NCBI RefSeq assembly: GCF_029852145.1
Contig: NC_079974.1
Coordinates: 15,809,582 to 15,873,581 of the forward strand
DNA from: Microplitis mediator
Taxonomy: Eukaryota > Arthropoda > Insecta > Hymenoptera > Braconidae
Direction: 5' to 3'
DNA length: 64,000 nucleotides
The notes under the pieces are model-generated. The model had not been told where the DNA came from, made no database searches, and was given only the letters and a program-made list of their open reading frames with translations. The translations under genes and the position numbers were made by a program. The first letter of the stretch is position 1; each line of letters starts with the position of its first letter. Shown here piece after piece: positions 36,301 through 49,341 of this stretch.

Positions 36301-39300
36301 CTAAATTATTTTAGAGTAATTTTTTACATTATTAGTTAAGATATATTGATGAAAGTTTCAGCAAATTAATTATAATAGAATAACACGTGGATTAAATATA
36401 GCAGCATTTTTTGTTTATCAAGTTTGTACACCACATTATTGATGCACTGAGTAATTATATAAAAATTAAACTAGATTTTAGTGCATAAATTAATGCTGTT
36501 TATCGGTTAGGTTTTAATTTATTTGAAAGATAAAATAAAAATAAGTGAGGGTGGTAACTAAAAAAATGAAGCTACTTGGCGCCACGAATAATAGATTATA
36601 CATTTAACTTATGCATTTACTTACTTACCGCCTATATATATATGTATACTATACAGTATCGAGAATACTGGGTATACGGTGAAAAGACGTCACGCAAGGT
36701 AAATTATCCGCGACGACGAAAATGGATGATACGACCCTTTAATAATTTCGTAGTGTCATTGGCGTCGTTGAATTTCCTCTCAAGTATTTATGTATCATCT
36801 TTTTTATTTTTAATTTACGAATATTGTAAATTTTAGGGCGTAACTACTCGCGAGCTTTACGAATAATTAACCACAGACAATCATCAACTCGTTAATATTT
36901 TATGCTTTTTTTATTTTTTATTGCTTTATTTTATTCATATTCGTACCAGCACAATAAAAATATCAATTTTATTATTATCATTTTTTTTTTAACTTTATTC
37001 AATTATACTTCGTACAAAATTTTTTTAAATTACTACACAGAAATATAAAGGATTTCTTGACGCAAGAAATTTTTTCGTCCTAATAAAAGTTTTGTTTCCA
37101 TTTCATAATGCAAAATATTTCTCGCGCCAAGAAATCATTTTTTTATGTACCTGAAGATCGGAACGTTTTTCGAACGAAAATGAAAAAAAAATTCATGTGA
37201 TTTGACTGCTTAAGGGGTAGAGTTCCGGAGGTCGGGAGTGGCCTAGATTATCGGCTGACATATCAGCATCTATATGTGAAACATTTCAGAAATCTAGTTA
37301 TCGATTAGATTTTTTAATTTCAAATTTTGTGTTTCGTTACACGAAAAATGTTCCGATCCTCAGATACATTTTTTTCTGTCTATGAAAAAATCTAAATTTC
37401 TGCTCAACTAATACAGATATGATGAAAATTTATATGAGCAATTTAGTAGCTAATTTACTTATCCACAAAAAAGGTATTTTGACATTTTCACGTACACCTA
37501 ATTGTATCGACGTAATTGCAAAAAATTGTCAGAAAATTATTGTTAAATAAATAATTTCCTCATTTATTTTCTTCATAACTTTAAAACTATTGGAGATACG
37601 TTAATAAACCTTTATACCTTTTTTGTAGCAAATTAAATTTCCTACAATTTTTGTTTCAAACATTTTTTTCTAAAATTTATAATTTCACTACGAGTGCCAT
37701 TTAAAAATAAAATCACCTTTTCTTACTTTAATTTTTTTGTTTTAACGTTGAAGCGCGAAATGAATATATTTAAATGAAAAAAAAAAAGGTGATGAAATGT
37801 ACATGAATTAATTATAATAATTAGCCTAAAGTCTTTTCACCGAATGATGTTGAATCGAACAGTGAAAGTATCATGTTTAGTAGTTTTTAAATTATTAAAG
37901 TTCAAAAAAATAAAACGTTTCCATTTTATATAAATATTTAATTATAAATTTTTTATTTCAAAGTATTCACTCATATTTAAAATTCATTGAAAAAAATCGC
38001 AAATTTAAAAATAAAAATATTCAAAAAATTGAAAATCATTTCAAATTAAATAATTAATTTAATTTAATTAAATTTATTATTTTATAATCGCGGTATTCAT
38101 TAATCTAAATTACTAAAAAAAATCCAACTATTTATTTTGTGTAAATTATTATTATTTTGTTATTTATCTTCATAAAATTAAGATTAAAACAAGCAAACAA
38201 ACCACAATAGAAACGGAATTCTTTCAAGTGTGAAAAAAAATTCAAACAAAAAAACCAGACCTTTTTTTATTTATTTTTTTTTTAAAATAAATTTTACTTC
38301 TTTTTTTTTAACACTTATTTTATTTATTTAGTTCTTCTTTTTTATTACCATGATTTTTTTTTATCGTTTATTTTCCCAAACCATCTTGTTCGTCAGGAAC
38401 TCAGGATCGTGGTTGAGTTTAAATCGTAACGATAACTACGTCGCGATTAAACAGCCAGGGATATCCCGAAGGTTTGTTACTTTTTTTTTTCTATTTCTTC
38501 TACCAGACAGAGAAAATGAATAAAATAAAAACTATAAGGAAGAAATGAGAGGAAGAAAGAAAGATCTTAGGGATATCGTTTCGGTAGGACAGCCATTATT
38601 CTTTGCCTTGAAGGCACGCAAGAACGTCTCTCCTTTCTTTTCCATCCTCCTCAAACGTTTGCTGGACTTGACGATTTTTCTCCAAGACAAGCTTCACTTC
38701 TTGAAGGGAAATGCACGTCCACCAGAAAATCCTGGGGATCGATTCACTCTGAGAATCTTCTCATCCTCTGAAATAATAACGACAATAAGGGTACTATTAT
38801 TATTATTAATAACAATAATAAAACAGTATAATAAAATGAACAATAAAGGATACGTAAAAGTAGAAATAAAAGGTAAAAATGTAAAATAATAAAAGGAGAT
38901 GGGGTAAAAATGTGCGTGATCTAACTGGTATGAAGGGCATGGCTTGTCCTGGGCACATTCCGAGAGTGGTGAGCAACCGTCGCATGACCATCGTGTCTAG
39001 TCGGAGAATTCTGCATCCATCTCTCTTGCTATATACTGAACCAGGTCAGTCAACTATGCACTCAGGTGCCAAGCTACTGCTCTCATAGCGGCGGTTAGCA
39101 TACTCCATTTATCAGTTAGCACAGACGACATACATAGCCAGTGGTATGGAAATTTTTTAACAAAATAAAAATCATACAAGAAGGATGTCCCAATTAGTAA
39201 TCACTTAACTTATAATTTTAATCATCATTACCTTCAAAGTAGTTCCACTTAAAATTTTTTTTTTTTTTTTTTTAATTGTTTTTGTCTTTTTATCACTTTC

Positions 39301-42300
39301 AACACTCGACATTACCCTTTTGTCTCATCCAATGAAAATTTATTCAAGTACATTTTTTTTATGGATCAGACTTACTAGGATTTTATCCTGATTTATTTAT
39401 TTTTTTTTATCTACTATAAATAATTCTGTAAACTGTAAAAAGTCATTTTATATCAATCCGGATTCACTCCGACACTCGGAGTTTCGGAGTTTTTACAAAA
39501 AATCATTTCGCATACGGAGTAAATACGGAATTTGTCTTTTCATTGGAGTGACTTGAATTTTATTTAAATTCGCATTCACTCCAATTCGAAGTTTTAATAT
39601 TAAAATAAAAACTCCCCTTCGGAGTTAATTTCACTCCGAGGGGATTAAATAAATAAACAGACATCCGCGCCTCTGTTAAAATGAATCAGTGAAAAGTCCT
39701 GAAAATCAGTGAATATTCACTTCAAATCAGTCCCATTTATATCACTGATTTAATTAGTGATATACTTGGGACTATTTGTGCAGTGAATATTCACTGATTC
39801 ATTTTAAGAGAGCCTACATTCACTCTGGATTTAATCCACGTCCACTCCCCAAATTTTTTCAGTGTAAGAAAATTTTTGTCATTCAATTGAATATAATTTA
39901 AAAAAAATAATTTTTCCCGATTATTCACGTGTATTTATGCTTAAAACAATTATTGTTTAGAATAGTTGTTTTAAAAGACGGTTATTCTTAATCCAAAGTG
40001 TTGACTTTTTCTCGAAAAAGGTTTAAACGAAAAGTTGGCGTAAAAATTCCAACTGACAAAAGTTGTGGTTTTATCAAAGAACCGGAAAACAGTATAGACG
40101 GAAGTGAAATAGCAACGGATAGCAAGTGGATAAAGAATAAGAGAAGGAAAAATACCGTGAGAAGACAACGAAGAAGAATAAAATAAAAAACAAGATAAGA
40201 AGAAAATACTATAAGCAGAAGATGAACAACTCGACGAAGAAGTTGAAGACGACGAAGAAGACTATAAAGTAAAGTAACCGAGTGAAAGAAAGTATCAATA
40301 GTTTCCAAGTGGCATTGCGATTTCGCCAAGTCTCCAAGTGAAGGCTGTTTCGCTATATATATAATATCTTACCATACACAGCAACAACAGTCTAGTCAGT
40401 ACTCACAAAATAGAGAGAAAGGAAAATACGACTGAAGACGAGACAGTTTTCTCTCGTATATATGCTAAACGTTTCTCTGAATGTCCATTGTTTTCTTCAA
40501 TTGTAACCTCAGGACAGATTTTATTGGCTCCGTAGAATTTGATTCTGCCACGCTTTCAATTTTGTTTATTTTTTTTATCTGTTTTCTTTGCTTTACTTCA
40601 CGCCGAACTCGAGCTGACTGTCGATTCGACAAGTCCACAGGATCAGGACCCTATCCCGTTCTAAACTAAACTATACTAACTATATGTCTCACTATATATA
40701 TATACAGTATAAATATATATTGAGAAACTAAACTAGTCTATAATACTAGACCGACAAGGCCAGGGTTTAGGTTTAATCAGCGTGTGGTTACGAACGTCCC
40801 ATTGTCGTCCAATATTCGTGGCACGAGGGACGGAAAACGAAGGGAAAGGGCGAAGGACAAAAAGAACAAGAAGTTTGTGAACAAGACGAAGAAGGATTGC
40901 ACTAAAAGTCTACACTAGTTTAGGCCTTCTGTCCTGACGAGAATAATGGAAATAACGAAGCGTGATTGGGCTCACAATTTATCCCTTTTACTTATATTAC
41001 GTTACATTATTCGTGCAGTTTCACCCGCTAACTCTACAACACATTAGATCTTTTTATTAATTTTTTTTTTTCATCACTAAATTATTGTTATTACTTTTTT
41101 TGAACTTTCTTTGTAACGTTTATCCGGCTTTTTGTCCAGACTTGCCCTACGTAATTACGTTAAACTCTAATATTGCTCACAACACCAGTGCCCCATAATT
41201 TTCGGCTTACAAAAGTAAAGGATTAATTCTAAACCGCAAGACTCTTAAGTTACTAAAACCTGTGCCCTTTTACATATACATGTACATATATATCACATAT
41301 AAAAGGTAGACTTGGAAACTTTCCGTTGACCGTTACTTGTTAGTCTGCTGATGACTCAGAAGGCCAAAAATTCAGGGACGTATCAACTTATTGGCATCTT
41401 CTTCTTCTTCTTCCTCTTTATCTTCTTTGTTTCTATTATAACTTTAAATCTTTATAGCGTCTACGATGTTTATAAAAAGTATTCACGTCATCATCGCGAT
41501 TTAAATTTAAATATATTTTTAAAAAGTATAATATATTTTATATCTATTAGTTTATTGCCTATTTCATTAACGATTTCAGATTAACTAAAATTTGAACCGT
41601 CAAATAACTTTGAAATTGTAGTTAAATATAAAAATTTAAAAGCCCGTGTTTATTTTTGGGATAAAGCAAAATATCGATTAATAGTATATGTACATAAATA
41701 TATATATATGTGTATATGTATGTCTAAAAATCTTATCCTTTTCAAGTAACGTAAAGCATCAGCCGCCTCTTCGATCTCAGCAGCCCCCGCCTTTAAGAAT
41801 TATATAAGGAGGGATCGATTGGTCACTCTCGAGCCTTCATTTCTTTTTATTTTTATCATCATCTTACCATCTTTTTTTTATATTTTTTTTCGTCTAGACT
41901 CTAGACTCTTCTACATTACCAATTCGTTGTATGTATTTCTTTCTATGTATTCTATACTCCCGTTCTCTGGTATCGTTTATAGGAGATGGGATGATGATGG
42001 TGGTAGTGTTTGTAGTAGTAGTAGTAGGAGAAGTAGAAGTAGTAGGTAATAGTAATGTAAAAAAAAAAACGCGACGTGGTAAAGCGTTGCCAGTTTTTCT
42101 TAACTTGGTATGGTATGTCCTGTACGACAGGAAGAGTGTACATAGCCATGGTAAAAATAAAACTAAAAAATAATAGAAGATAGTAATAGAAAAAAAAATA
42201 AATATAATGATGATAAAAAGGACTACCGATGAACAAGTAGAACGTGGAGGTTCTGGAAGGTCGTAGAACGGTGCTCTTGAGTTTCATACGACTTCATTCA

Positions 42301-45300
42301 TGACTCTCTGATCATTTATCTTGTTCGGTCTCAGTCTCTTTTTACCTCTCCACATTCTTCTCTTTATCCGCGTGGACCTCCCACCAATTTGCAACTTAAC
42401 TCTCAGCTTAAAAGTATGTATCTTTACTGTGTCATGCCGTCCTATGCTGTGCTGTACTCTGTGTACTGTTGTGCTACTGTACCACTATATATATACATAT
42501 ATATCAACACTTCTTAGCTGCTGAGATTCATGAAACGACCTCGCCTGATGACGTGGCATTTCGTCATCCTGTCTGACAGTTAACGTTATTAAAATATCTC
42601 AGATACTTTCGACTGATAGTCCAGCATTATTATCTCTATCTGCTTTTAAAAAAGTGTCCTTTTAATAATTCCCGTACTTACACTTCACTTTTTTTTATTC
42701 TTATTTACTCTGTCAACTTAATCAGGCACTTTATTTTTTTATTATCATTTTAAATGATTTTTTTTTTTTTCTAATGATAATTTTTTTAAACTCATGAGTG
42801 TGAATCTAGCAGACATCAGACAAATTTAAAATTATTAATAAATCGAGTAAATAATTAGTAAAATAAAATTTAAAAAAATGCGCATTTAAAAAATTAAAAA
42901 GTTAACAGGGGTTATCAGATATTTTCAGCTACAGCTGAAACTCATTGATGCACTATTTTCTAATCTAGCGAAGTGCGCTTAAATTGTTTGACAATATTCG
43001 TTTGTTTAAGAGAAAAACTCGGCCAAAGATTCCATTTACTGCACAAGTGCAACAGAGATAGTACCGTTTGTGGACTTAAGTGTAATAGAGAGAGAAGTAC
43101 GAACCCCCGTTTAAGTGCAATTTTTATAAATATTATTTTTTTTAATTATTTACCGTATTTATTTATAATTTTAAATTTGTCTGATATCTGCTACATTCAC
43201 ACTCATTTAAACTCAACTATTTCTTAATTCGAATTTTTATTCATTTAATTTAGTTGTGTATTTACTCAAAATTGGAGCTCAGATTAAATTTGATCAGTAA
43301 AATTTTTTTTTTGTAATTCATGGATTGATAGAAAAAAAAATTTATTTTCGAGTAAAATCATATGATCCTAAAACAAAATTTACAATGTTTACAAAATTCA
43401 AAAAACTGTAGGTGCAATTTTTCCAAATATATTTTTTTTTTAATTTATCATTTGTAAAAATCATTCAAAACTTATTAGACGTCGGTTAACTTTAGTATTA
43501 TAAAATTTTTAATTTTTAATTTAACAAAAAAAAAGTAAACGTATAATAAAAAAAATTAAGTAATTATTATTGAATATTAAAAAATAATAATTATACTCAA
43601 TGAATATATTGATTTATATAAAGAAATAAAATAATTAAATTGATTAGTGACCTTAATTTACTGTTATCATTAAAATTCCATAAATATAAATTAGACATGT
43701 GGAATTTATCTTGAATATTTATTTAATTGCGTAATTATAAAAAATATTCCTTTAAGAAAAAGTGTTATATCACAGTTTAAATTCTTTTTTTTTTTTACAT
43801 AAAATGATAATATCATAATTCATTTCTCGCCAATGTGTAAAAAAATTTTTTTTTTCTAAATCTTAAGGAATAATTGATACGAAAAAATATTAAATGTTAA
43901 CAAACATGACAATTTTGTCGCAAAAGATCATAAAATTTGCATGTAACATAAAAAAATCAATAATACATGAAATTTTCTACTATTTTCTGAAATCAATAAA
44001 TTTAATAAAAATGCATATCAAATGCGTAGTATAAAAACAATAAAAAGCATAAATTCATAAGATATAAATATGTATCTATTGATATATTTATAAATAGCTG
44101 TAAAGAGTGAGTGGTCTAGTGTCGCTTTTGCTTGGTGTAACAACGAATGCAGCATATGGGGCCGGTCTCATGCACTCGCGCATAGCAACAGAAACGCGAG
44201 AGTGAGACGGAGACTAGGGTCTAGCCAACGGTTGGTGTGGCGTTGAGCAGACGACCGGAGGCAGCAACGTGTTGAAGAGAGTATGCACAAGAGTAGCAAA
44301 CCCGTTAGTATGAGAGAGAAAAAGTAACAGTGATGAGAAGAGACGAGCCGCGACGAGACGAGACGAGAAGGTAGAGACGACGGTAGTTACCCTTTCCTCA
44401 GTGATGGGATAGGGAGTCGGCGCGCGACGTCGCCAAGAGACCATACAGTATAAGAGCAAGAGAGCAAGAAATTCAAGAAAACGAGACAGTGGTAATGTTA
44501 AGGTAGAGAACCAAGAGACCCAAAGAGTATAGAATCTGAGAAAAGAAAGATAGAGACCCGTACCGTACCAAAGTAGAGAAAGAAAAAGAGGTGGGTGCCA
44601 CCTTGTATCTTACAATCTAAACACAAAATCCCGTCAAAGATGTTCCTTGTTCCTTCTCGTTGTTCTTCCACGAGTCGAGATCTCCAGGATCCTTTAATCT
44701 GCCGAGAATGCTTCTCGCTTATCAATCAAAGTCAAGCGACAGCCTTTAACTTTAAGAAAAAAAGTAAAAAAAATGATAAATAAATAAAAGAAAATTAAAC
44801 CCCCAATGCTCGTGACGTCCAGTCAAATGCAGTCGTTTCAATTGAAATCTCATTGCATCTGCTGAACGCTAATTCACATTCGCATACTATATTATATATG
44901 TATATATATATACTTATATACTTGACAACGACAACGACGACCTGAATCGAGCGCGTGCATCGACATTGTCGAACCAGGCCAAAGAGGTCACGTAAAGCGC
45001 ACTGGCTTTGGGGTAGGTCGCGCCTAACGCCGAGTTCGTGATTTTCGATGCTATACCAATATCACAATCAAACGCCATTCATGTACTATCACACATGTGC
45101 TGTATAGTAATCGTTAACTCCTCAAAGTCAGTTTATGTCATTTCAAATGTCGTGGAAGTCATCATTCACTTCCACTCTATCACCGTCAATTTAATATTAT
45201 TTTATTTTAAATATCAGAGGTGTTACACCCAACCAACTCATATACATTACGTCAAAAACATGGATTTTTATTCAAATTCATAATTCAATTTGGGGTCTAT

Positions 45301-48300
45301 GTGCATAGATGATTATCGAAAAATAAAAAAAAATAAAAAGTGAATTTTTTGATACGTTGATTAGTCTAGTTGGTAGTTAAAACGATGAGGTCATTGACCG
45401 ATGGACTACCGGTGGGTAATACGTCATTCGAGACGCGACGAGACTGAGACTGAGAGGCAGAGGCTTTTCATGCTTTCCTGCCTCTCTGAAACTCATCCAA
45501 GATTTTCCCCCGCTTTAATAACGCCGAGAATTAATAAGTTATTGTTATGAATTGTTTGAAGATTAATTAAAAGGTCTTGATAAAATTTTTTAATAACAAA
45601 TTTTACTTTTTATTCTTACCACTGATTATTTTTAAGATGTTATTTTTTTATAAATTTCTTTCTTTTTTTTTATCGTTTAAGCAGCATGATTTTCACGTGG
45701 TCGCTTTGATATCGATTGCGCGCGGTCGGCATATTGGATTCTGCGCTTTGTCATCTTGTACTTGTATCTCTTACTCATTGGTTGTTGGTTCATTGGTTTA
45801 TTCTGTTGCACTGGTTTGCGATTTAATACAATAGTTGTTATGATAATGGGGATGAACAAGAGTTTTGTGTACTGAAGTGCTATTAAAAGCATGGAGAAAT
45901 AAAGATTTACACAATGAACAAGATGATGAGTTGCATGGGGTTGTTGCGCAGAGCCCCCATATCACCCACCACCACCACCACCACAAAGGCCGATCCTATA
46001 GATCTACCTGACGGCGTCAGTGTAGCAGCCAGTAGCTTCTCCAACGGGGTACCGCTGAACAAAAACGTCAAGCCTTTGCTTGTGTCGCTGTACAGCTTCC
46101 TCGTGTCGGAGTCGCTCATAAGGTCCTAGATCTTGTCAACTTGAATATTCAGAGTTTTAAATCAATAATCGATAATAATTACTCTGAAAATTATAAAATT
46201 ACAATAGACTGTAAGATATTGAGTAAATGAATACTATCATCGTAACTCGTTACAGCAATTGATTGTCAGAATAAAATCATCAAAGTATTGCCAATATTCA
46301 ATCAAAAGAACCAACTCTCCTTTTCAAATCATTTTCACCAAAAAAATATGCAGATAATGTTCATATTCTGTAAAAAATCGGGAGTGATTACGGATTTCAT
46401 TTAAATCCGCATTCACTTCGATTGTAAATGATGACTGCGCTGTAAAAAGTTTGCGGAGTGAACTCGAATTAAATCCGGAGTGAATACGGAGCGGATAATT
46501 TTGTATTTATTTAATCCCCTCGAAATGAATTTCACTCCGAGAGGAAGTTTGTTTTAATATTCAAACTCCGAATCTGATTAAATTAAAATTTAGATCACTC
46601 CGAAATCACTCCACTGAAAAAACAAATTCCGTATTTACTCCGTATGCGGAGTGATTTTTTATCAAATTCCGAAACTCCGAATGACGAAGTGACTTCAGAT
46701 TTAAATAAAATCTGTAATCAATTTGAATTAACTCCCTTAATTTCCTTGCAACAGTCATTAAAAATATCATTTTAAAAATAAATCTCCAATGTGCGACGGA
46801 TATTGAAATTAAAATAACCTTTTTTTTTTTTTTAATTTGCGTTGCAAAACTATGCATTTAATACAATAATTGTTATAAATTTTAAACACATGGAAAATTA
46901 AAAAATATTTATTTTTGTACTTAAATTTGAAAATAGAACACGTCAACAGAAATGATTCTTTAGTGTATGTTGATAGACTTCCCCTTGTATAGCTCGTTCC
47001 AGCATCGTTTTCACTCTTCATTGTCTTGATAATTGGAAACAAAAGAAAAACTCGATAAAAGGACGGGTACAATCACCTCTCCTTCTTCCCACCACCGCAA
47101 GTCCCGACACCTTTTCCCATGTAGTTGTCCTTTTTTATTTTCACCTTTTCTTTCCGTTTTTTCTTCGCCACAACAAATATTGTTTGTACAGCATCCGCTT
47201 TTTCTTTCTCTCTCTCTCTTTTTCTCTTACTCTTTCATCATTTCCATTAAATTTTATGAAATTTAATTTTTAATAAAAAAAAAAAAGTAGGAACTCCATT
47301 AAAGTTACAGTGTAACAAGGGCTGGTGCTCATCAGCAGCGTATATAAAATATTTTTAATAACAACACTGGCGATCCTTCAATAATGGGCCCGATAAAAAT
47401 CATAATGATCTTACTTACGATATTTGTTGTTGATAATAATTACAATTATTTAATTAATTAAATTGATGATCCTTAGGTTAGTAAACAATTAACAATTATT
47501 TTTTCGACAAACCAATTACAAAAAAAAATAAACCAACAATATGCACATGTAGAAAATTAAAAAAGCTGTAGGTGCAATTTTTGAAATAATTTTTTTTTTA
47601 ATTTGTAAATGAATAAATGAAATGTAAATAGAGTAAAGATTAAGAAATGCGTATTTAGATGAGTGTGAATGTAGCAGACATCAGACAAATTTAAAATTAT
47701 TAATAAATAGAGTAAATAATTAATAAAATTAAATTAAAAAAAAATACACATTTAAAAAATTTTGAAACTAATAAGTGCATTTTGTATAAATATTATATTT
47801 TTAATTATTTACTTTTTTTTTTTTTTTAATTTTCAATTTCTCTGATGTCTGCTACATTCACACTCATGTATTTAGGGCTAGTTTTTCAAACCGGGTTTTT
47901 TTTAAATTCGAATTTAAATTCTTATTGCTGGTATATCTATATATTATTAATGTATAGATCTACAGCAATATATTAAGTCCGAATAAAAAAAACTGACCTT
48001 TAGATAAGTAAAAAATCAGTAGGTGCATTTTTTAAAATTTCATTGTTGTAATTAATTAATTAATTGATTTATGTAAAATTTATAAACTGTCTCATATCCT
48101 CTACATTCGCATTCATTTCAAATTAGTATATTAATGTGGCAACGTCTGTTTTTTTATCAACTCCAAGTCCTCTGGATGCTTTTAAATAAAAGAACGGGTA
48201 TAATGACCCCCTTTCTATTATCGTAAATCCTTCCGCCGATTCCCATCTAGCTGTCGTCTATTTATGTCTTTTTATATATAAATGTCCTGGCTGTGTTATG

Positions 48301-49299
48301 ATACTCAAGTCAGCCGATGTCTAATAATTTTTGAATTTTTTTAGAAACGACAAATTATAAAGAAAAAATATTTAAGAAAATTGCACCTATAACTTTTTTA
48401 ATTTTCTACATTTGAATATTTTTTTTTAATTAGTAATTAATTAATTAATTAATTAAATAATAATTATTCAAACCAGCGACCGCCGCAACCAATAAATACA
48501 TCGATATATTCCCCTTAGAATTGATTCAACGTCGCTACAAAATAGAATCTTCATTTAAATTATTTCTGAACAGTTGAAAAATAATAATTGCAACAAATAT
48601 TTGAGTATAAAAAATTAATAAATTACTTGAATATTAATAAAAATTATATTTTTAGTTAAATATTTAATTTTCATAAATTAATGATATATTAAAAATAATA
48701 AAATTAATAAAAATCAATACATTAGATAGAAAGTGCTGCCTCCTATAAGTAGATCATAGTGAACTACAAATGCGCGCGTATATTTAAATTTAAATCAAAC
48801 AACTATTTTTTTATATTATTTAAATATTTATAATTAAAAATTTAATTATTCATTTTAAAATTAATTCATTTTTTTAAAATTACGATTTTATTTTATGAGA
48901 TAATTTGAATATTTTAAGAACAAAATACAATTTTATGTCTGAGCATCGGGTAATTTTTTTTTATTTATCATATTATTTTATAACGGTTTCATATAAAAAT
49001 AATAAACCATAAAAAGTTTATTAAAATAAAAATAAATATAAATCTCATTTATTTCTCCAGATATTGAGTGTTAAAATTAAAAAAGAAAAGACAAATATAT
49101 TTATGTTCCTGATAATTATTATTATTTCAACTCTCTTACGGTTATTTTACTCTTTTTTGTGAGGTAATAGAAGGAGTAGAACAAAAAGGGTAAAAGAGTC
49201 TGCGGGATTACGTTGGGATAAGAATAAACACTTGGGGACACTAGAAGCTGTGTTGACTTGAGTATATTTGAGTATTTATCTTTCGGACATTTTACATTA

Positions 49300-49341
<42 letters not shown>

